From the NCBI GenBank assembly GCA_002416125.1, contig DIBU01000018.1, positions 18,498 through 82,497 of the forward strand: DNA of 64,000 bases. Direction: 5' to 3'. The position numbers and the translations under genes are program-made. Positions 11,785 through 23,415 of this stretch are shown in pieces. Source of the stretch: Halieaceae bacterium UBA5044. Lineage in GTDB: Bacteria; Pseudomonadota; Gammaproteobacteria; Pseudomonadales; Halieaceae. The first letter of the stretch is position 1, and each line of letters begins with the position of its first letter. The notes under the pieces are model-generated. The model saw nothing but the letters and a program-made list of their open reading frames with translations, searched no databases and was not told the DNA's origin.

Positions 11785-12744
11785 TCAGAGCAGGTCAATC
11801 AGGCGCCGGGCCGCGGCATAGGCCGTGGTTTCACCTGCCTCGACCGCCTGTTCCAGCTCCGGCAGCAGAGCACGTATTCTGGGATTCTGCTGCAAACGCT
11901 GCAGCAGCAGATTGTTCAGCAGTGAATGCATCCAGTCGCGGTTCTGGCGTGCCCGTTTGGCATCGAAAGCGTTGGCCTTGCGCGCGTCGGTCCAGTAATC
12001 AACCAGCATGCCCCACACCGCATCGATGTTCTGATTCTTCAAGGCCGAACAGGTCATCACCCGGGGTGTCCAGAAGGTGGTCTGGCGCAGCAGGTGCATT
12101 GCGGCGTTATAGTGCTGTCGCGTCTGTTTGGCCAGCTGCTCGCTGTCACCGTCGGCCTTGTTGATCACCAGGGCGTCCGCCAGTTCCATGATGCCGCGCT
12201 TGATACCCTGCAGCTCATCGCCGCCGCCGGGCAGCATCAACACCATGAAAAAGTCGACCATGCCGGCGACCTGGTACTCAGACTGCCCGACACCGACTGT
12301 TTCCACCAGGATGACATCGTAACCGGCGGCCTCGCACAACAGCATGGTTTCACGGGTCTTCTGTGCCACCCCTCCCAGCGCCCCTGCCGCCGGTGAAGGA
12401 CGGATAAACGCCTCCTCCCGCCTGGACAGCATTTCCATACGGGTCTTGTCGCCAAGGATGGAGCCGCCGGTCATCGGTGAACTTGGATCCACGGCGAGCA
12501 CCGCCACCCGCTTGCCCTGGCTGATCAGGTACAGTCCAAACGCCTCAATGAAGGTCGACTTGCCCACACCCGGCACACCGGAGATACCGACCCGGATGCT
12601 GTTACCTGTGTAGGGAAGCAGTGCTTCGAGCAGCTGCTGCGCACCCTCGCGGTGATCGGCAAGCGAGCTTTCCACCAGCGTAATGGCCTTGGCCAGCGCT
12701 CGGCGATTGCCCGCCCTCAGCGCATCGGTATCGACAGCAGCCAT
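11785..12744 (-). CDS. meaB: Methylmalonyl-CoA mutase-associated GTPase MeaB
   Basis: G-protein chaperone that protects and reloads adenosylcobalamin in methylmalonyl-CoA mutase. The start at 12744 gives 319 residues and lies 4 bases after the mutase stop. The P-loop is GVPGVGKS (residues 56-63), followed by AVDPSSPMTGGSILGDKTRM, VETVGVGQSE (G3 region) and NKADGDSE (G4). Length and motifs match the ArgK/MeaB family. Immediate adjacency to mcm supports MeaB rather than an ArgK role in amino-acid transport. Confidence 0.96.
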   Translation of the reverse strand: MAAVDTDALRAGNRRALAKAITLVESSLADHREGAQQLLEALLPYTGNSIRVGISGVPGVGKSTFIEAFGLYLISQGKRVAVLAVDPSSPMTGGSILGDKTRMEMLSRREEAFIRPSPAAGALGGVAQKTRETMLLCEAAGYDVILVETVGVGQSEYQVAGMVDFFMVLMLPGGGDELQGIKRGIMELADALVINKADGDSEQLAKQTRQHYNAAMHLLRQTTFWTPRVMTCSALKNQNIDAVWGMLVDYWTDARKANAFDAKRARQNRDWMHSLLNNLLLQRLQQNPRIRALLPELEQAVEAGETTAYAAARRLIDLL

Positions 12745-12748
12745 GGCC

Positions 12749-14911
12749 TCAGGCCGCGCCTTGTGCCTCGTTGACCGCGTCCAGCACCTCGCGAGCACAC
12801 TGTGGGATCGGTGTGCCGGGGCCAAAGATGCACTTCACGCCCGCCTTGTAGAGGAAATCGTAGTCCTGACGCGGAATAACGCCGCCGGCGATCACCACGA
12901 TATCCTCCGCGCCCTGCTTGCGCAGTTCTTCGACCAGTGCGGGCACCAGGGTCTTGTGTCCTGCCGCCAGCGATGAAGCGCCGACGACATGGACATCATT
13001 CTCAATGGCCTGCCGGGCCACTTCTTCCGGCGTGGAAAACATGGGCGACAGGTCGATGTCGAAACCCACATCGGCGAAAGCAGTGGCAACCACCTTGGCG
13101 CCGCGGTCATGGCCGTCCTGTCCCATCTTGCACACCAGCATACGTGGACGGCGACCATACTTTTCGACAAACGCATCGATATCCATGCTGATACCCTGCC
13201 AGTTTTCATCCTGCTGGAACGCCGAGCCGTACACGCCGGAGACGGTTTGTGCCTGGGCATTGAAACGGCCGTACTCGCGCTCCAGGGCGAAGGAGATTTC
13301 CCCCACGGTGGCACGCCGGCGGGTCGCCTCAATGGAGAGTTCCAACAAGTTGCCTTCGCCGCTGACCGCAGCCTGGTACAGCTGCTCAAGTATCTCCTCG
13401 ACCGCCGCTTCGTCGCGATTGCTGCGCACAGTGTCCAGCCGGGCAAGCTGCGAGGTGCGTACGGCATCGTTGTCGATCTGCAGCACCTCGACCTCACTGG
13501 CATCGTCCGTCCGGTACTTGTTGACGCCGACAATGACATCTTCACCGCGGTCAATGCGGGCCTGCTTGCGCGCCGCGGCCTCTTCGATCCGCAGCTTGGG
13601 CATGCCGGTTTCGATGGCCTTGGCCATGCCTCCGGCTGCTTCGACTTCTTCAATCAGCTCCCAGGCCTTGTCGGCAATGGACTGGGTCAGGCTCTCCATC
13701 ATGTAGGATCCGCCCCAGGGGTCCACCACATTGGTGATGCCGGTTTCCTCCTGGATAATTAGCTGCGTGTTGCGCGCAATCCGCGCCGAAAATTCGGTCG
13801 GCAGTGCAATGGCCTCATCAAGGGCGTTGGTATGCAGTGACTGGGTGCCCCCAAACACGGCTGCCATCGCCTCGATGGTCGTGCGCACCACGTTATTGTA
13901 GGGATCCTGTTCCGTCAGCGACCAGCCAGAGGTCTGGCTGTGTGTGCGCAGCATGGAGCTCTTGGGGTTCTGCGGGTTGAACTCCGCCACGATTCGCGCC
14001 CAGAGCAATCGCGCTGCGCGCAACTTGGCGATCTCCATGTAGAAGTTCATGCCGATGCCCCAGAAGAAGGACAGCCGCGGTGCAAACTCATCAATGCTGA
14101 GGCCCGCTGCGAGCGCTGTACGGATGTACTCCTTGCCATCGGCGAGCGTGTAGGCCAGCTCCAGCGCAGCGTTGGCGCCCGCCTCCTGGATGTGGTAACC
14201 GGAAATGGAGATGGTGTTGAAACGCGGCATGTTCCGCGAACAGTGGGCGATGATGTCGCCGATGATCTTCATGCTGGGCGCAGGTGGGTAAATGTAGGTG
14301 TTGCGCACCATGAACTCTTTCAGGATGTCGTTCTGAATGGTGCCTGCCAGCTGCTCCTGGCCTACGCCCTGCTCTTCCGCTGCGACGATGTAGCCCGCAA
14401 GAATGGGCAGCACCGCGCCGTTCATGGTCATGGACACCGAGACCTTGTCGAGCGGAATGCCGTCGAACAGGATCTTCATGTCCTCCACGGAATCGATAGC
14501 CACACCCGCCTTGCCGACATCCCCCGTCACCCGCGGGTGATCCGAGTCATACCCGCGGTGTGTCGCGAGGTCGAAAGCGACGGAGATACCCTGCCCACCT
14601 GCTGCCAGCGCCTTGCGGTAAAACGCGTTGGAGGCCTCAGCGGTAGAGAAGCCCGCGTACTGGCGAATGGTCCAGGGCCTGCCTGCATACATCGTCGCCT
14701 GGGGGCCGCGAATATAGGGTGAGAGGCCCGGCATGGTATTGGTGTATTCGAGGGCTTCGATATCCTCGGCGGTGTACAGGGGCTTTACCGCGATATCTTC
14801 CGGCGTGTGCCAGGTCAGTGAGTCCAGTCCCTTGCCCCGCAGACTTTTCTCTGCCTCGGTGCGCCAGGCCTCCGGCGTTGCCGCGTCACGGTTGTAGATC
14901 TTGTCGCTCAT
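12749..14911 (-). CDS. scpA: Methylmalonyl-CoA mutase, single-chain type
   Basis: Adenosylcobalamin-dependent isomerase converting (R)-methylmalonyl-CoA to succinyl-CoA. The 720-residue chain contains both the catalytic TIM barrel (with [18 protein letters not shown] near residue 80 and [11 protein letters not shown] in the middle) and a C-terminal B12-binding domain. That domain has [11 protein letters not shown], in which Asp599-x-His601-x-x-Gly604 is the base-off cobalamin motif. No separate small subunit is present, so it is the E. coli/human-like type. It sits in the order CT-BC-epimerase-mutase-MeaB, which completes propionyl-CoA to succinyl-CoA. Confidence 0.97.
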   Translation of the reverse strand: MSDKIYNRDAATPEAWRTEAEKSLRGKGLDSLTWHTPEDIAVKPLYTAEDIEALEYTNTMPGLSPYIRGPQATMYAGRPWTIRQYAGFSTAEASNAFYRKALAAGGQGISVAFDLATHRGYDSDHPRVTGDVGKAGVAIDSVEDMKILFDGIPLDKVSVSMTMNGAVLPILAGYIVAAEEQGVGQEQLAGTIQNDILKEFMVRNTYIYPPAPSMKIIGDIIAHCSRNMPRFNTISISGYHIQEAGANAALELAYTLADGKEYIRTALAAGLSIDEFAPRLSFFWGIGMNFYMEIAKLRAARLLWARIVAEFNPQNPKSSMLRTHSQTSGWSLTEQDPYNNVVRTTIEAMAAVFGGTQSLHTNALDEAIALPTEFSARIARNTQLIIQEETGITNVVDPWGGSYMMESLTQSIADKAWELIEEVEAAGGMAKAIETGMPKLRIEEAAARKQARIDRGEDVIVGVNKYRTDDASEVEVLQIDNDAVRTSQLARLDTVRSNRDEAAVEEILEQLYQAAVSGEGNLLELSIEATRRRATVGEISFALEREYGRFNAQAQTVSGVYGSAFQQDENWQGISMDIDAFVEKYGRRPRMLVCKMGQDGHDRGAKVVATAFADVGFDIDLSPMFSTPEEVARQAIENDVHVVGASSLAAGHKTLVPALVEELRKQGAEDIVVIAGGVIPRQDYDFLYKAGVKCIFGPGTPIPQCAREVLDAVNEAQGAA

Positions 14912-14934
14912 AGGTGTTCTCTCCGCTGTCTCGA

Positions 14935-15345
14935 TCAGTGCGCGTCGCCGGGCTGGCTGAGCTCAATGAGTACGCCGTCACAGCTCTTGGGATGAATGAA
15001 GATCACGCGTGAGTTATGGGCACCGGGGGTCGGGGCATCCGACAGGAACTGGTACCCCTTGGCCTTCAGCCGTGCGACGTCTTCGTCGATATTGTCGGAG
15101 CGAAAGCAGAGGTGATGCATGCCCCCACCGCGCTTCTCCAGGTAGCCCGCAATCGGGCCCTCGCCATTCAGCGGGTGTACCAGCTCGATACTGGTCGGTG
15201 GCAGCGGGAAGAACGCCGTCGAGGTCTTCGCCGGCACCACATCCTCGGTGCCCTCAAAGGGCAGTCCAAAGTCTTCCATGAAACGTTTGATGGCCTTTTC
15301 AAAGTCAGGCACGGCAATGGCAATATGGTCCAGCGCGGTAATCAT
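14935..15345 (-). CDS. mce: Methylmalonyl-CoA epimerase
   Basis: VOC-superfamily metal-dependent epimerase interconverting (S)- and (R)-methylmalonyl-CoA. The 136-residue protein starts [17 protein letters not shown] (metal ligand His7) and has GGGMHHLCF (His77/78) and GVLIELSQP (Glu128), as expected for the family. It fits its place between the carboxylase, which makes the S isomer, and the mutase, which uses the R isomer. It begins 10 bases after the carboxylase stop. Confidence 0.95.
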   Translation of the reverse strand: MITALDHIAIAVPDFEKAIKRFMEDFGLPFEGTEDVVPAKTSTAFFPLPPTSIELVHPLNGEGPIAGYLEKRGGGMHHLCFRSDNIDEDVARLKAKGYQFLSDAPTPGAHNSRVIFIHPKSCDGVLIELSQPGDAH

Positions 15346-15355
15346 TCAGGGCACC

Positions 15356-18184
15356 TCAAATCACTTGCTGCAGGAAACGTGCTGTGGATTCCCGGCGTTG
15401 CTCTGCAATCACCTCAGGAGAGACCACCTCGATCTTCTCGTCCGGCGTCACCTTGAACAGGGGCTGGCCCTTGTGGATGATCACGCCATCGGTATCGACC
15501 AGTACTTTGTCTACGCTGCCGGCAAAGGGCGCGTACACCTTGTTGAACATTTTCATCACCTCGATGATGTACAGCGGATCGCCCGCTTCGAAGTGATCGC
15601 CTTCCTGCACATACAAGGTGTGCTGCGGCGACTCCCTGCCGTAGAACATGCCGCCGCTTTCGGCGAGGATTTCATCCGACTTGGCCACCGGCGGCGGTAC
15701 CAGCACCTTGGCCATAGCGTGCTGCAGGTCCGCATCGAGCAGTCGCTCGGGGATGTGGATGGTAAGGTCTTCATTGACCGTGAGATCGAAGAAGCCTGTC
15801 GCTTCGGCGATGCTGGGCAGGACGGCGAGGATTTCCACACCCGCCTGGAAACCGGCATGGGCCGCTCGCGCAGCACTCCAGCTGTCCGCCGTGAACGCCT
15901 CAGGCACTTCCGTGCTGGCCAGCACGCTCTCCAACTGTACCCAGTCCCCGGCATCGAGACGCTGCGACAGTTCCATGTAGAAGTCCAGCGCCTCCTGCAG
16001 GAGTGCGTGGTCATGATCCCAGATCACCGTCGCGGCCGGCGCGTCCGCGCTGTAGTCCATGTTGAGGAAATGGTAGGTGTCTGCGAGCATTTCGATCGGG
16101 TTTTCGTTCCAGCTCACCTTGCCGTCTATCAGGGTGTAACAGTCGCGGTTGACGCTGAGCCAGCCAGCGAGGATATGGGGTTCTGCCAGCAGACGCTCCA
16201 GCGGTCGCAGCAGCAGGGTGGACTTCAACTCCAGGCAGCTCCTGAGCGCCTTGGCCGCCTCGTCGTTCAAGCCTTTCAAGGTTGCGCGGCTGATCTGCTG
16301 CCAGGCAAAGTCGATATCCAGCTTGTTGGCCTGTGCCTTCAACTCGCCCACCGCCGTGAGATACGGAACGATAAAGCGCGTCGTCGGCCGCGCGTTGATG
16401 TTCCGCCCGATGAACCAGTTCACCAGCCCGTAGTGGAACTCCAGGTTGGTGGCCAGGTCCTTGCCGCGCATACGGGTGCGGCGAATAACCTCGGCCATGC
16501 GCTCGTAGGTTTCGAGGCGTGTGTCGCCCACGGTGAGAAGCAGGGCAATGTTGGAGTCGTAGGCGCCGGCGAGCGTGTACTTCATGAACACGTCAGTGTC
16601 CGGGTTGTGCAGGCTGATGCCCTGATCGTCGCGGATTTCGCCCTCGAGGGCGTCGCTCCAGCCCTCAATGACACCGCCCGCTGAGGGCTGCAGTGCCTGG
16701 TTGGTCGCATTCAGACGCGCCTCGACCGAGTCGTTGTGGCGCAGAATACGCTCGGGGCGTGGCAGTGCACTGCCGTGCGCAGCCAGCAACACCATCGCCT
16801 CCACCAGCGATTGCACCACGAAGAAGTCACGCTCATCGTCCGGGTTGGTGAATTTCAGGGAGTAGCACAACTCGGTAACCCGGTGCTCCACCTGGATGCG
16901 GGTGTTCATTTCCATGAAAAAGTGTTTGTCGCGGTCGACAATGCACTCAAAGGTGGATACGGAATCCAGTCCCACCGCCGCGCCAAAGCGTGCGGCTTCG
17001 TCTTCCATTTCCTCCAGCGTGATCAGGTCCTGGCGCAGCACGGCAGCCTCGGTACTGCGCCCGGCCGCCTCGGCCTGAGCCAGCGCAGCCTGCAGCGACT
17101 CGATGGTTACCGACACCTCAAGCAGTTTCTGTTCGTGCATCTGCAGGGAACAGTCCCGGCCGCCCAGTGTGATACACCAGTCGCCGTTGCCGATCACCTG
17201 AATTTCCTGATGGCGGGTTGTTTCAATGTTCAGCTCGACCAGAACATTCTTGTTGTCGCCCACGCCAGTCGTTTTTACTTCGTTGAGGATTTCCCGCACC
17301 AGCTCCGGTGTCCGCTCGGCCTCGCCAATGCCGAGGATACGCTGACCCTTGCCGCCGCCACCGCTGATGGCCTTCAGACGCACCCGGTTTTTCGGGTAAT
17401 CCTCGGCCATCTTCTTCACCGCCTCGGTGAGGGTTTCACACAGCTCGTCCACTGTGTAGAGGTCGACGCCTTTGGTATAGGAAGCCGCCAGCACGATGTC
17501 GGCCTTGTCTTCCAGGGTGATCTCCGGGTCATCCAGCTTGTCCAGGTCCGCCGGCAGATCATTGGCGGCACAGAGCGCCTTCAGCGCGTCGACGTCCGGG
17601 TGCTTCTTGAGCAGCGTCAGTGCGGTGCCATTGTCGATACCGGGCGTTACGGAAACGCCGGCTTTCAGAGCCGTGCGCTTGGCTTCATCCTTGAGGCCGG
17701 CATCGTGCACCGTGCGGGAGCAGGGGCCAATGAAATTCAACCCGGCCTGCTCCATCGCCGCTACCATGGTCTGGTCTTCTGCCATGAATCCGTAGCCGGC
17801 GAAAATCGCGTTGTAGCCGTTGTCGTGGGCAATGCTGATGATCTGCGCGATACGCTGGTCGCGCTCCTCTTTATTCGCCCCGGTGTAATCGGGCACCCGG
17901 TGTACGCGATCCGGGTCGGTCAGTGAACGCAACTCGGGGGCCTGGGCATTGCGGTAGACGATGGAGTCCTTTTCCGACAGCAGGATGCCGAAGTGTTCGA
18001 TACCCATCTCGGAGAACACGTCCATGGCCTCTTTGCGGATGGGGCCGCGACAGATGATCAGCGGACGCAACCCGGAGCAGTCGAAGCGACGTACCCAGGC
18101 TGAGGGATGCTCCGCCAGCCGGCGGTCGCGGTGAATCAGGGGATTGCGCAGATAGTATTCGTTGGACACGCGGTATTTCCTCAA
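15356..18184 (-). CDS. Long divergent biotin carboxylase with C-terminal BCCP domain (probable propionyl-CoA carboxylase subunit)
   Basis: 942-residue ATP- and biotin-dependent carboxylase subunit. The N-terminal biotin-carboxylase part departs from the usual ILIANRGEIA start, showing LIICRGPIRKEAMDVFSEMG instead. It still has AGYGFMAEDQ, the glycine loop KAISGGGGKGQRILG, HQEIQVIGNGDW, GGRDCSLQMHEQKLLE and FFMEMNTRIQVEHRVTE. About 90 extra residues lie between the NFIGPCSRTVHDAG region and the glycine loop, and a long linker region follows the BC domain. The C-terminal biotinyl domain ends near IEVMKMFNKVYAP, with Lys878 as the biotin site. With the adjacent carboxyltransferase and the mutase pathway, propionyl-CoA is the likely substrate. 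The usual PccA is about 660-700 residues, so this is a distinct type. Confidence 0.85.
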   Translation of the reverse strand: MRKYRVSNEYYLRNPLIHRDRRLAEHPSAWVRRFDCSGLRPLIICRGPIRKEAMDVFSEMGIEHFGILLSEKDSIVYRNAQAPELRSLTDPDRVHRVPDYTGANKEERDQRIAQIISIAHDNGYNAIFAGYGFMAEDQTMVAAMEQAGLNFIGPCSRTVHDAGLKDEAKRTALKAGVSVTPGIDNGTALTLLKKHPDVDALKALCAANDLPADLDKLDDPEITLEDKADIVLAASYTKGVDLYTVDELCETLTEAVKKMAEDYPKNRVRLKAISGGGGKGQRILGIGEAERTPELVREILNEVKTTGVGDNKNVLVELNIETTRHQEIQVIGNGDWCITLGGRDCSLQMHEQKLLEVSVTIESLQAALAQAEAAGRSTEAAVLRQDLITLEEMEDEAARFGAAVGLDSVSTFECIVDRDKHFFMEMNTRIQVEHRVTELCYSLKFTNPDDERDFFVVQSLVEAMVLLAAHGSALPRPERILRHNDSVEARLNATNQALQPSAGGVIEGWSDALEGEIRDDQGISLHNPDTDVFMKYTLAGAYDSNIALLLTVGDTRLETYERMAEVIRRTRMRGKDLATNLEFHYGLVNWFIGRNINARPTTRFIVPYLTAVGELKAQANKLDIDFAWQQISRATLKGLNDEAAKALRSCLELKSTLLLRPLERLLAEPHILAGWLSVNRDCYTLIDGKVSWNENPIEMLADTYHFLNMDYSADAPAATVIWDHDHALLQEALDFYMELSQRLDAGDWVQLESVLASTEVPEAFTADSWSAARAAHAGFQAGVEILAVLPSIAEATGFFDLTVNEDLTIHIPERLLDADLQHAMAKVLVPPPVAKSDEILAESGGMFYGRESPQHTLYVQEGDHFEAGDPLYIIEVMKMFNKVYAPFAGSVDKVLVDTDGVIIHKGQPLFKVTPDEKIEVVSPEVIAEQRRESTARFLQQVI

Positions 18185-18207
18185 TCAGGCGATGGCCTTG
18201 GCCGTGG

Positions 18208-19953
18208 TCAGTGGAACTCGCGCTGCACAGAGGCAAGCGGTTCAGGCGTGTAGTGGCGCAGACAGAAATCCATGTGTTCAGCCAGCACGGTACGCAGGTC
18301 TGACGGCATCACGATCTGCGAGATAGACCCCAGGCTCAGCGCCTCGTTGGGGTTCATCAGTTCCTGTTCATAGCGCTGGGCGAGCGCCTGTTCTTCCGAT
18401 TTAACCCAGCCCTGGACCAGTTGCTCGGCGGTGGCACGCGCCTCGTCCTCCGACAGGCCAGCCGCTTTCTGGGCTTCGGTCTCGGCGGCTATCTTCCCCG
18501 CCACACTGCCGCGAATGCGCCGCAATTCATCCTTGTAGACATATTCGACGCCCGCCGGACCCATCACTGCAACACGCGTTGTGGGCAGGGCAACCACAAA
18601 ATCGGCGCCGGTGGGGTAATTGTTATAGGAGGCGTAGGCACCGCCAAAGGCGTTGCGCACCAGCACCAGGAAGCGCGGAGTGCGCAGGTCCACGATCGCG
18701 TCGAGCATGGCGCGCCCGGCCTGCACGATACCGCCGGCCTCCTGTTCGCGCCCCGGCAGGAAGCCCGTGGTGTCCTCCAGGAAGATAATGGGAATGTTGT
18801 AGAGGTTGCAGAAGCGAATAAAGCGGGCGTTCTTGTAGGCGGCGGCGATATCGATCTGCCCGGACGCCACGGCCGAATTGTTCGCCACAAAACCCACCAC
18901 GTTGCCACCCATGCGACCCAATGCGGTGATGGTATTGCGCGCTCGCTCGGCCTGGATTTCCAGGAAATCACCGTGATCGCAAAGCTGCTGGATCAGTATG
19001 CTGATGTCCACCGGCGTGTTGTAGCCGGTGGGCGAGTTGAACGCCTTCTTGAGCAGGATATCGATATCCCAGGTCTTGCGCGTTACCGGATCGGAGGATG
19101 CCTGGTACGGCGCCAGCGCGCTGTTGTTGTCTGGCAGGTACTTGAGCAGTTCCCGCACCTTGCGCAGGGCAGCCACCTCGTCGGGCACCACGAAGTCCGT
19201 AACGCCACTCTGGCTGTGCACACCCGGACCGCCCAGCTCATCCGGCGTAACGTCCTCACCGAGCACCGATTTCACCACGCCGGGGCCGGTGAGGCCGAAG
19301 AACGTGTCATTGGGCTGGATCAGGAAGCTTCCCTGCCGCGGCAGGTAGGAACCGCCGCCCGCGTTGAAGCCGAACATGCACATGATGCTGGGTACAACCC
19401 CGGAAATCTTGCGCAGGGCGGTAAACGCGTCGGCGTAGCCATCGAGCCCGCCGACACCGGCAGGGATATAGGCACCGGCAGAATCATTCAGGCCGACCAG
19501 GGGGATTTTCCGTTTGGCGGCCAATTCGAACAGCCGCGCCAGCTTCTTGCCGTTGGTGGCGTCCATGGAACCGGCACGAACCGTGAAATCGTGCCCGTAG
19601 ATCGCGACATCGCGACCATTCACCTTGATCAGTGCGGTAACCAGGGAGGCACCGTCCAGGTTGGGTCCCCAGTTCTGGTAGAGCACCGTTGGCGCCTCGT
19701 CGGCGAGGCACTCAATGCGTTCCCAGATGGTCATGCGGTTCTTCTGATGCTGACGCTGGGTATTGCGGACACCCGCGGCACGCAGCGGCCGCTGCTGCAA
19801 CTCCCAGCCTGCTTTCAACGCTTTCTCGTATAAACCGGGCTGCGAGGCGACCTGACCCGGTACGCCGAACTCCCGTTCAGGGGCGCTGGCGAACGGGTTT
19901 TCCAGCGTCGCGATCAATTCTGACTCAGTGTTTTTCTTCATGCGTTTTCCCAT
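18208..19953 (-). CDS. Acyl-CoA carboxylase carboxyltransferase (propionyl-CoA carboxylase beta-like)
   Basis: 581-residue carboxyltransferase of the crotonase-like biotin-dependent family, predicted to move CO2 from biotin to propionyl-CoA. Visible features are [19 protein letters not shown], the first oxyanion region [34 protein letters not shown], and the second half with [20 protein letters not shown] and [13 protein letters not shown]. It is longer than typical PccB (about 510-540 residues), mainly at the N-terminus. It is the first gene of the propionate operon, with a plausible sigma70-type promoter at 20073-20101, and lies 23 bases before the carboxylase gene. Confidence 0.88.
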   Translation of the reverse strand: MGKRMKKNTESELIATLENPFASAPEREFGVPGQVASQPGLYEKALKAGWELQQRPLRAAGVRNTQRQHQKNRMTIWERIECLADEAPTVLYQNWGPNLDGASLVTALIKVNGRDVAIYGHDFTVRAGSMDATNGKKLARLFELAAKRKIPLVGLNDSAGAYIPAGVGGLDGYADAFTALRKISGVVPSIMCMFGFNAGGGSYLPRQGSFLIQPNDTFFGLTGPGVVKSVLGEDVTPDELGGPGVHSQSGVTDFVVPDEVAALRKVRELLKYLPDNNSALAPYQASSDPVTRKTWDIDILLKKAFNSPTGYNTPVDISILIQQLCDHGDFLEIQAERARNTITALGRMGGNVVGFVANNSAVASGQIDIAAAYKNARFIRFCNLYNIPIIFLEDTTGFLPGREQEAGGIVQAGRAMLDAIVDLRTPRFLVLVRNAFGGAYASYNNYPTGADFVVALPTTRVAVMGPAGVEYVYKDELRRIRGSVAGKIAAETEAQKAAGLSEDEARATAEQLVQGWVKSEEQALAQRYEQELMNPNEALSLGSISQIVMPSDLRTVLAEHMDFCLRHYTPEPLASVQREFH

Positions 19954-20072
19954 ACTGGTACGTTACCGCTCTGTGGAAGCCGGCAACAGCTTCTACCTTC
20001 TGTCTAGGTTCCCGGGTTTACATGCGACGGCGGCGGGGCTTACGATGACACCCCGCCCGAATTCGGCGCACC

Positions 20073-20101
20073 ACATTAATTCCATGCCCCATGAATGTCA
20101 A
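20073..20101 (-). promoter_or_regulatory. Candidate sigma70 promoter of the propionyl-CoA carboxylase operon
   Basis: On the minus strand a perfect -35 box TTGACA (20101-20096) is followed after exactly 17 bases by TAATGT (20078-20073). It points toward the carboxyltransferase gene, about 120 bases upstream of its start codon, inside the divergent intergenic region shared with pabB. The -35 match is strong and the -10 match is moderate. Confidence 0.45.
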
Positions 20102-20211
20102 TTTAACGACAGGCTGACGCGACGGGTCGAGTCCTCGCAATTACCCTGCTGTTCCCGGCTGTACATAGCGGATTGCGTAATTTTTGCGCGATCCGGCTAC
20201 GAAAATATGAG

Positions 20212-21615
20212 ATGTCAACATTCGACACCCCACGCTCACAGGGTCCGAAGCTCACCGTGAACCTGCATATCGATGAGCTTCCCTGGCAGCAGGACAGTGC
20301 CCATTACTTCACCGCCCTGCGTGCCCTGCCCTGCCCCGCCTGGCTGGACAGTGCGCAGCCCTGGGCCAATGGCGGACGCTACGACATCCTCGTTGCAGAT
20401 CCGGTTGACGAAACACCGCGGGTACCGCCGGCCAGCGCTCCCGGTACCGCCTGGAACGCCTATCTGCAGGCGCTTGCCGAACTCCACCGGGAACGCTACG
20501 CAGGAATCGCGCCCGCAAGCCAGCGCCTGCCTTTCTGCGGCGGACTGCTGGGCTACCTGGGCTATCAACCGGGCAATGCGCTGCATGGCGTCGCACACCA
20601 CGACGCGGCGCAGCCCACCTCGCCGCCCGCCGCCATCGGCTGCTATGACTGGTGTGTGGTGCAGGATCATCTGCTGCAACGCAGCGCGCTCGTCGCGATG
20701 CCCTGGGTCAGCGGCCGTGTACGTGAGGACCTGCTGGCTCGCCTGGCAGCGGCCCACGCCGCGCGGGGTCCGTTTCAGCTGCACGGCGGCTTCCAGCCCG
20801 CCATGACGCGCGAGGCCTACTACAGCGCCTTTGCGCGCATCCAGGCGTATATCCAGGCAGGTGACTGCTACCAGGTCAATCTTGCACAGCGCTTTGATGC
20901 AAGTTACGACGGTGATCCCTTTATCGCCTATCGCGCATTGCGCGAAATCGCCGCGGCGCCGTTTTCCGGTTATCTAGAGCCCGAGGCGGGGCAGGCGCTG
21001 CTGTGCCTGTCACCGGAACGCTTCATCTCGCTGCAGGGACAGCAGGTTGAAACCCGGCCAATCAAGGGCACCCGGCCGCGTTTCGCCGACCCGGCGCGCG
21101 ACCTGCAGAGCGCCACCGCGCTGCGCGAGAGCCCCAAGGATCGCGCCGAGAACCTGATGATCGTCGATCTGCTGCGCAACGACCTGGGGCGCAGCTGCGT
21201 ACCGGGCAGCATTCACGTCGAGCAACTGTTCGGGCTGGAAAGCTATCCCACGGTACACCACCTGGTCAGCACCATTCGCGGCGAGCTTGCGCCCGGGCGC
21301 GGTCCCCTGGACCTGCTGCGAGACAGTTTCCCCGGTGGTTCCATCACCGGTGCGCCAAAGCGACGCGCCATGCAGATCATCGCCGAGCTGGAGCCCTGCA
21401 GCCGCGAAGCCTACTGCGGCTCACTGCTGTATATCAGCGCCGACCGCCACATGGACAGCAATATCGCCATTCGCAGCCTGGTTGCCAATCACGGCAGCCT
21501 GCGCTGCTGGGGTGGCGGCGGGATCGTAGCGGACTCGGAGGCCGAGCAGGAGTACCAGGAGACCTACGACAAGGTCGGGCGCTTCCTCAGTGCGCTGGAG
21601 CAGCGCTTCCGCTAG
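20212..21615 (+). CDS. pabB: Aminodeoxychorismate synthase component I
   Basis: Chorismate-utilising enzyme that makes 4-amino-4-deoxychorismate for folate synthesis, with a glutamine amidotransferase (PabA) encoded elsewhere. The start chosen is the ATG at 20212 (467 residues); a TTG at 20173 is an alternative. The chorismate-binding domain is clear: GDCYQVNLAQRF, FSGYLEP, LCLSPERFISL, PIKGTRPR (the Lys that distinguishes this enzyme group), SPKDRAENLMIVDLLRNDLG and FPGGSITGAPKRRAMQIIAE. The end GGGGIVADSEAEQEYQET is typical. The adjacent gene on the other strand is thrH, with only 8 bases between the two stops. Confidence 0.93.
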   Translation: MSTFDTPRSQGPKLTVNLHIDELPWQQDSAHYFTALRALPCPAWLDSAQPWANGGRYDILVADPVDETPRVPPASAPGTAWNAYLQALAELHRERYAGIAPASQRLPFCGGLLGYLGYQPGNALHGVAHHDAAQPTSPPAAIGCYDWCVVQDHLLQRSALVAMPWVSGRVREDLLARLAAAHAARGPFQLHGGFQPAMTREAYYSAFARIQAYIQAGDCYQVNLAQRFDASYDGDPFIAYRALREIAAAPFSGYLEPEAGQALLCLSPERFISLQGQQVETRPIKGTRPRFADPARDLQSATALRESPKDRAENLMIVDLLRNDLGRSCVPGSIHVEQLFGLESYPTVHHLVSTIRGELAPGRGPLDLLRDSFPGGSITGAPKRRAMQIIAELEPCSREAYCGSLLYISADRHMDSNIAIRSLVANHGSLRCWGGGGIVADSEAEQEYQETYDKVGRFLSALEQRFR

Positions 21616-21623
21616 CGGCCAGC

Positions 21624-22250
21624 CTATAGGGTCAGGGGGCGGTCACTGGCCTCGACAAAGGCCTGCTTCAATGACGGAAAATCGTGCAGCGCCCTGAACT
21701 GCGGGAACTCATCGATGACATTCTGCGGTGCGTGGAACAGCAGGCCCACGTCCGCCTCTGCGAGCATCGATGTATCGTTGTAGGAATCACCGGCGGCAAT
21801 GATCCGATAATGCAGACTGTGCAAGGCCTGCACCGAGGCGCGCTTCGGATCCTTCTGGCGCAGTTTGTAGTCCACTACCCGGCCCGTGTCGTCGACCTGC
21901 AGACGGTGGCAGAGCAAGGTTGGCCAGCCCAGCTGGCGCATCAGTGGCGCGGAGAACTCGTAGAAAGTATCCGACAGGATGATCACCTGAAACCGCTCGC
22001 GCAGCCAGTTGAGGAACTCGGCAGCGCCGGGGAGCGGCTCCAGCGTGGCAATCACGGCCTGGATGTCGTCAATCTTCAGCCCGTGTTCGTCGAGCAGGCG
22101 CAGGCGCTGCTTCATCAGCACATCATAGTCGGGAATATCCCGGGTCGTGGCGCGCAACGCCTCAATGCCGGTCTTTTCGGCAAACGCGATCCAGATTTCG
22201 GGGATGAGCACCCCCTCAAGGTCAAGGCAGGCCAGTTCCACGTTACACAC
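21624..22250 (-). CDS. thrH: ThrH-type phosphoserine phosphatase/homoserine phosphotransferase
   Basis: HAD-family enzyme that in Pseudomonas dephosphorylates phosphoserine and can transfer the phosphate to homoserine. The 208-residue protein follows the ThrH pattern closely: LACLDLEGVLIPEIWIAF (nucleophile Asp in DLEG), ATTRDIPDYDVLMKQRL, VIILSDTFYEFS (motif II), RQKDPKR (motif III Lys) and AAGDSYNDTSMLAEADVG (motif IV). It lies 74 bases downstream of cysB on the same strand and may share its transcript. Confidence 0.94.
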   Translation of the reverse strand: MCNVELACLDLEGVLIPEIWIAFAEKTGIEALRATTRDIPDYDVLMKQRLRLLDEHGLKIDDIQAVIATLEPLPGAAEFLNWLRERFQVIILSDTFYEFSAPLMRQLGWPTLLCHRLQVDDTGRVVDYKLRQKDPKRASVQALHSLHYRIIAAGDSYNDTSMLAEADVGLLFHAPQNVIDEFPQFRALHDFPSLKQAFVEASDRPLTL

Positions 22251-22324
22251 TCCGAGAGGCTTCGAGAAAGCCGCCCAATCTACCCAAGCGCTGCACCGGC
22301 CACAAGCGCAGCGGGCACAAAAAG

Positions 22325-23389
<1,065 letters not shown>

Positions 23390-23415
23390 TCAATGGAATA
23401 AGAAAACGCCGTTGG

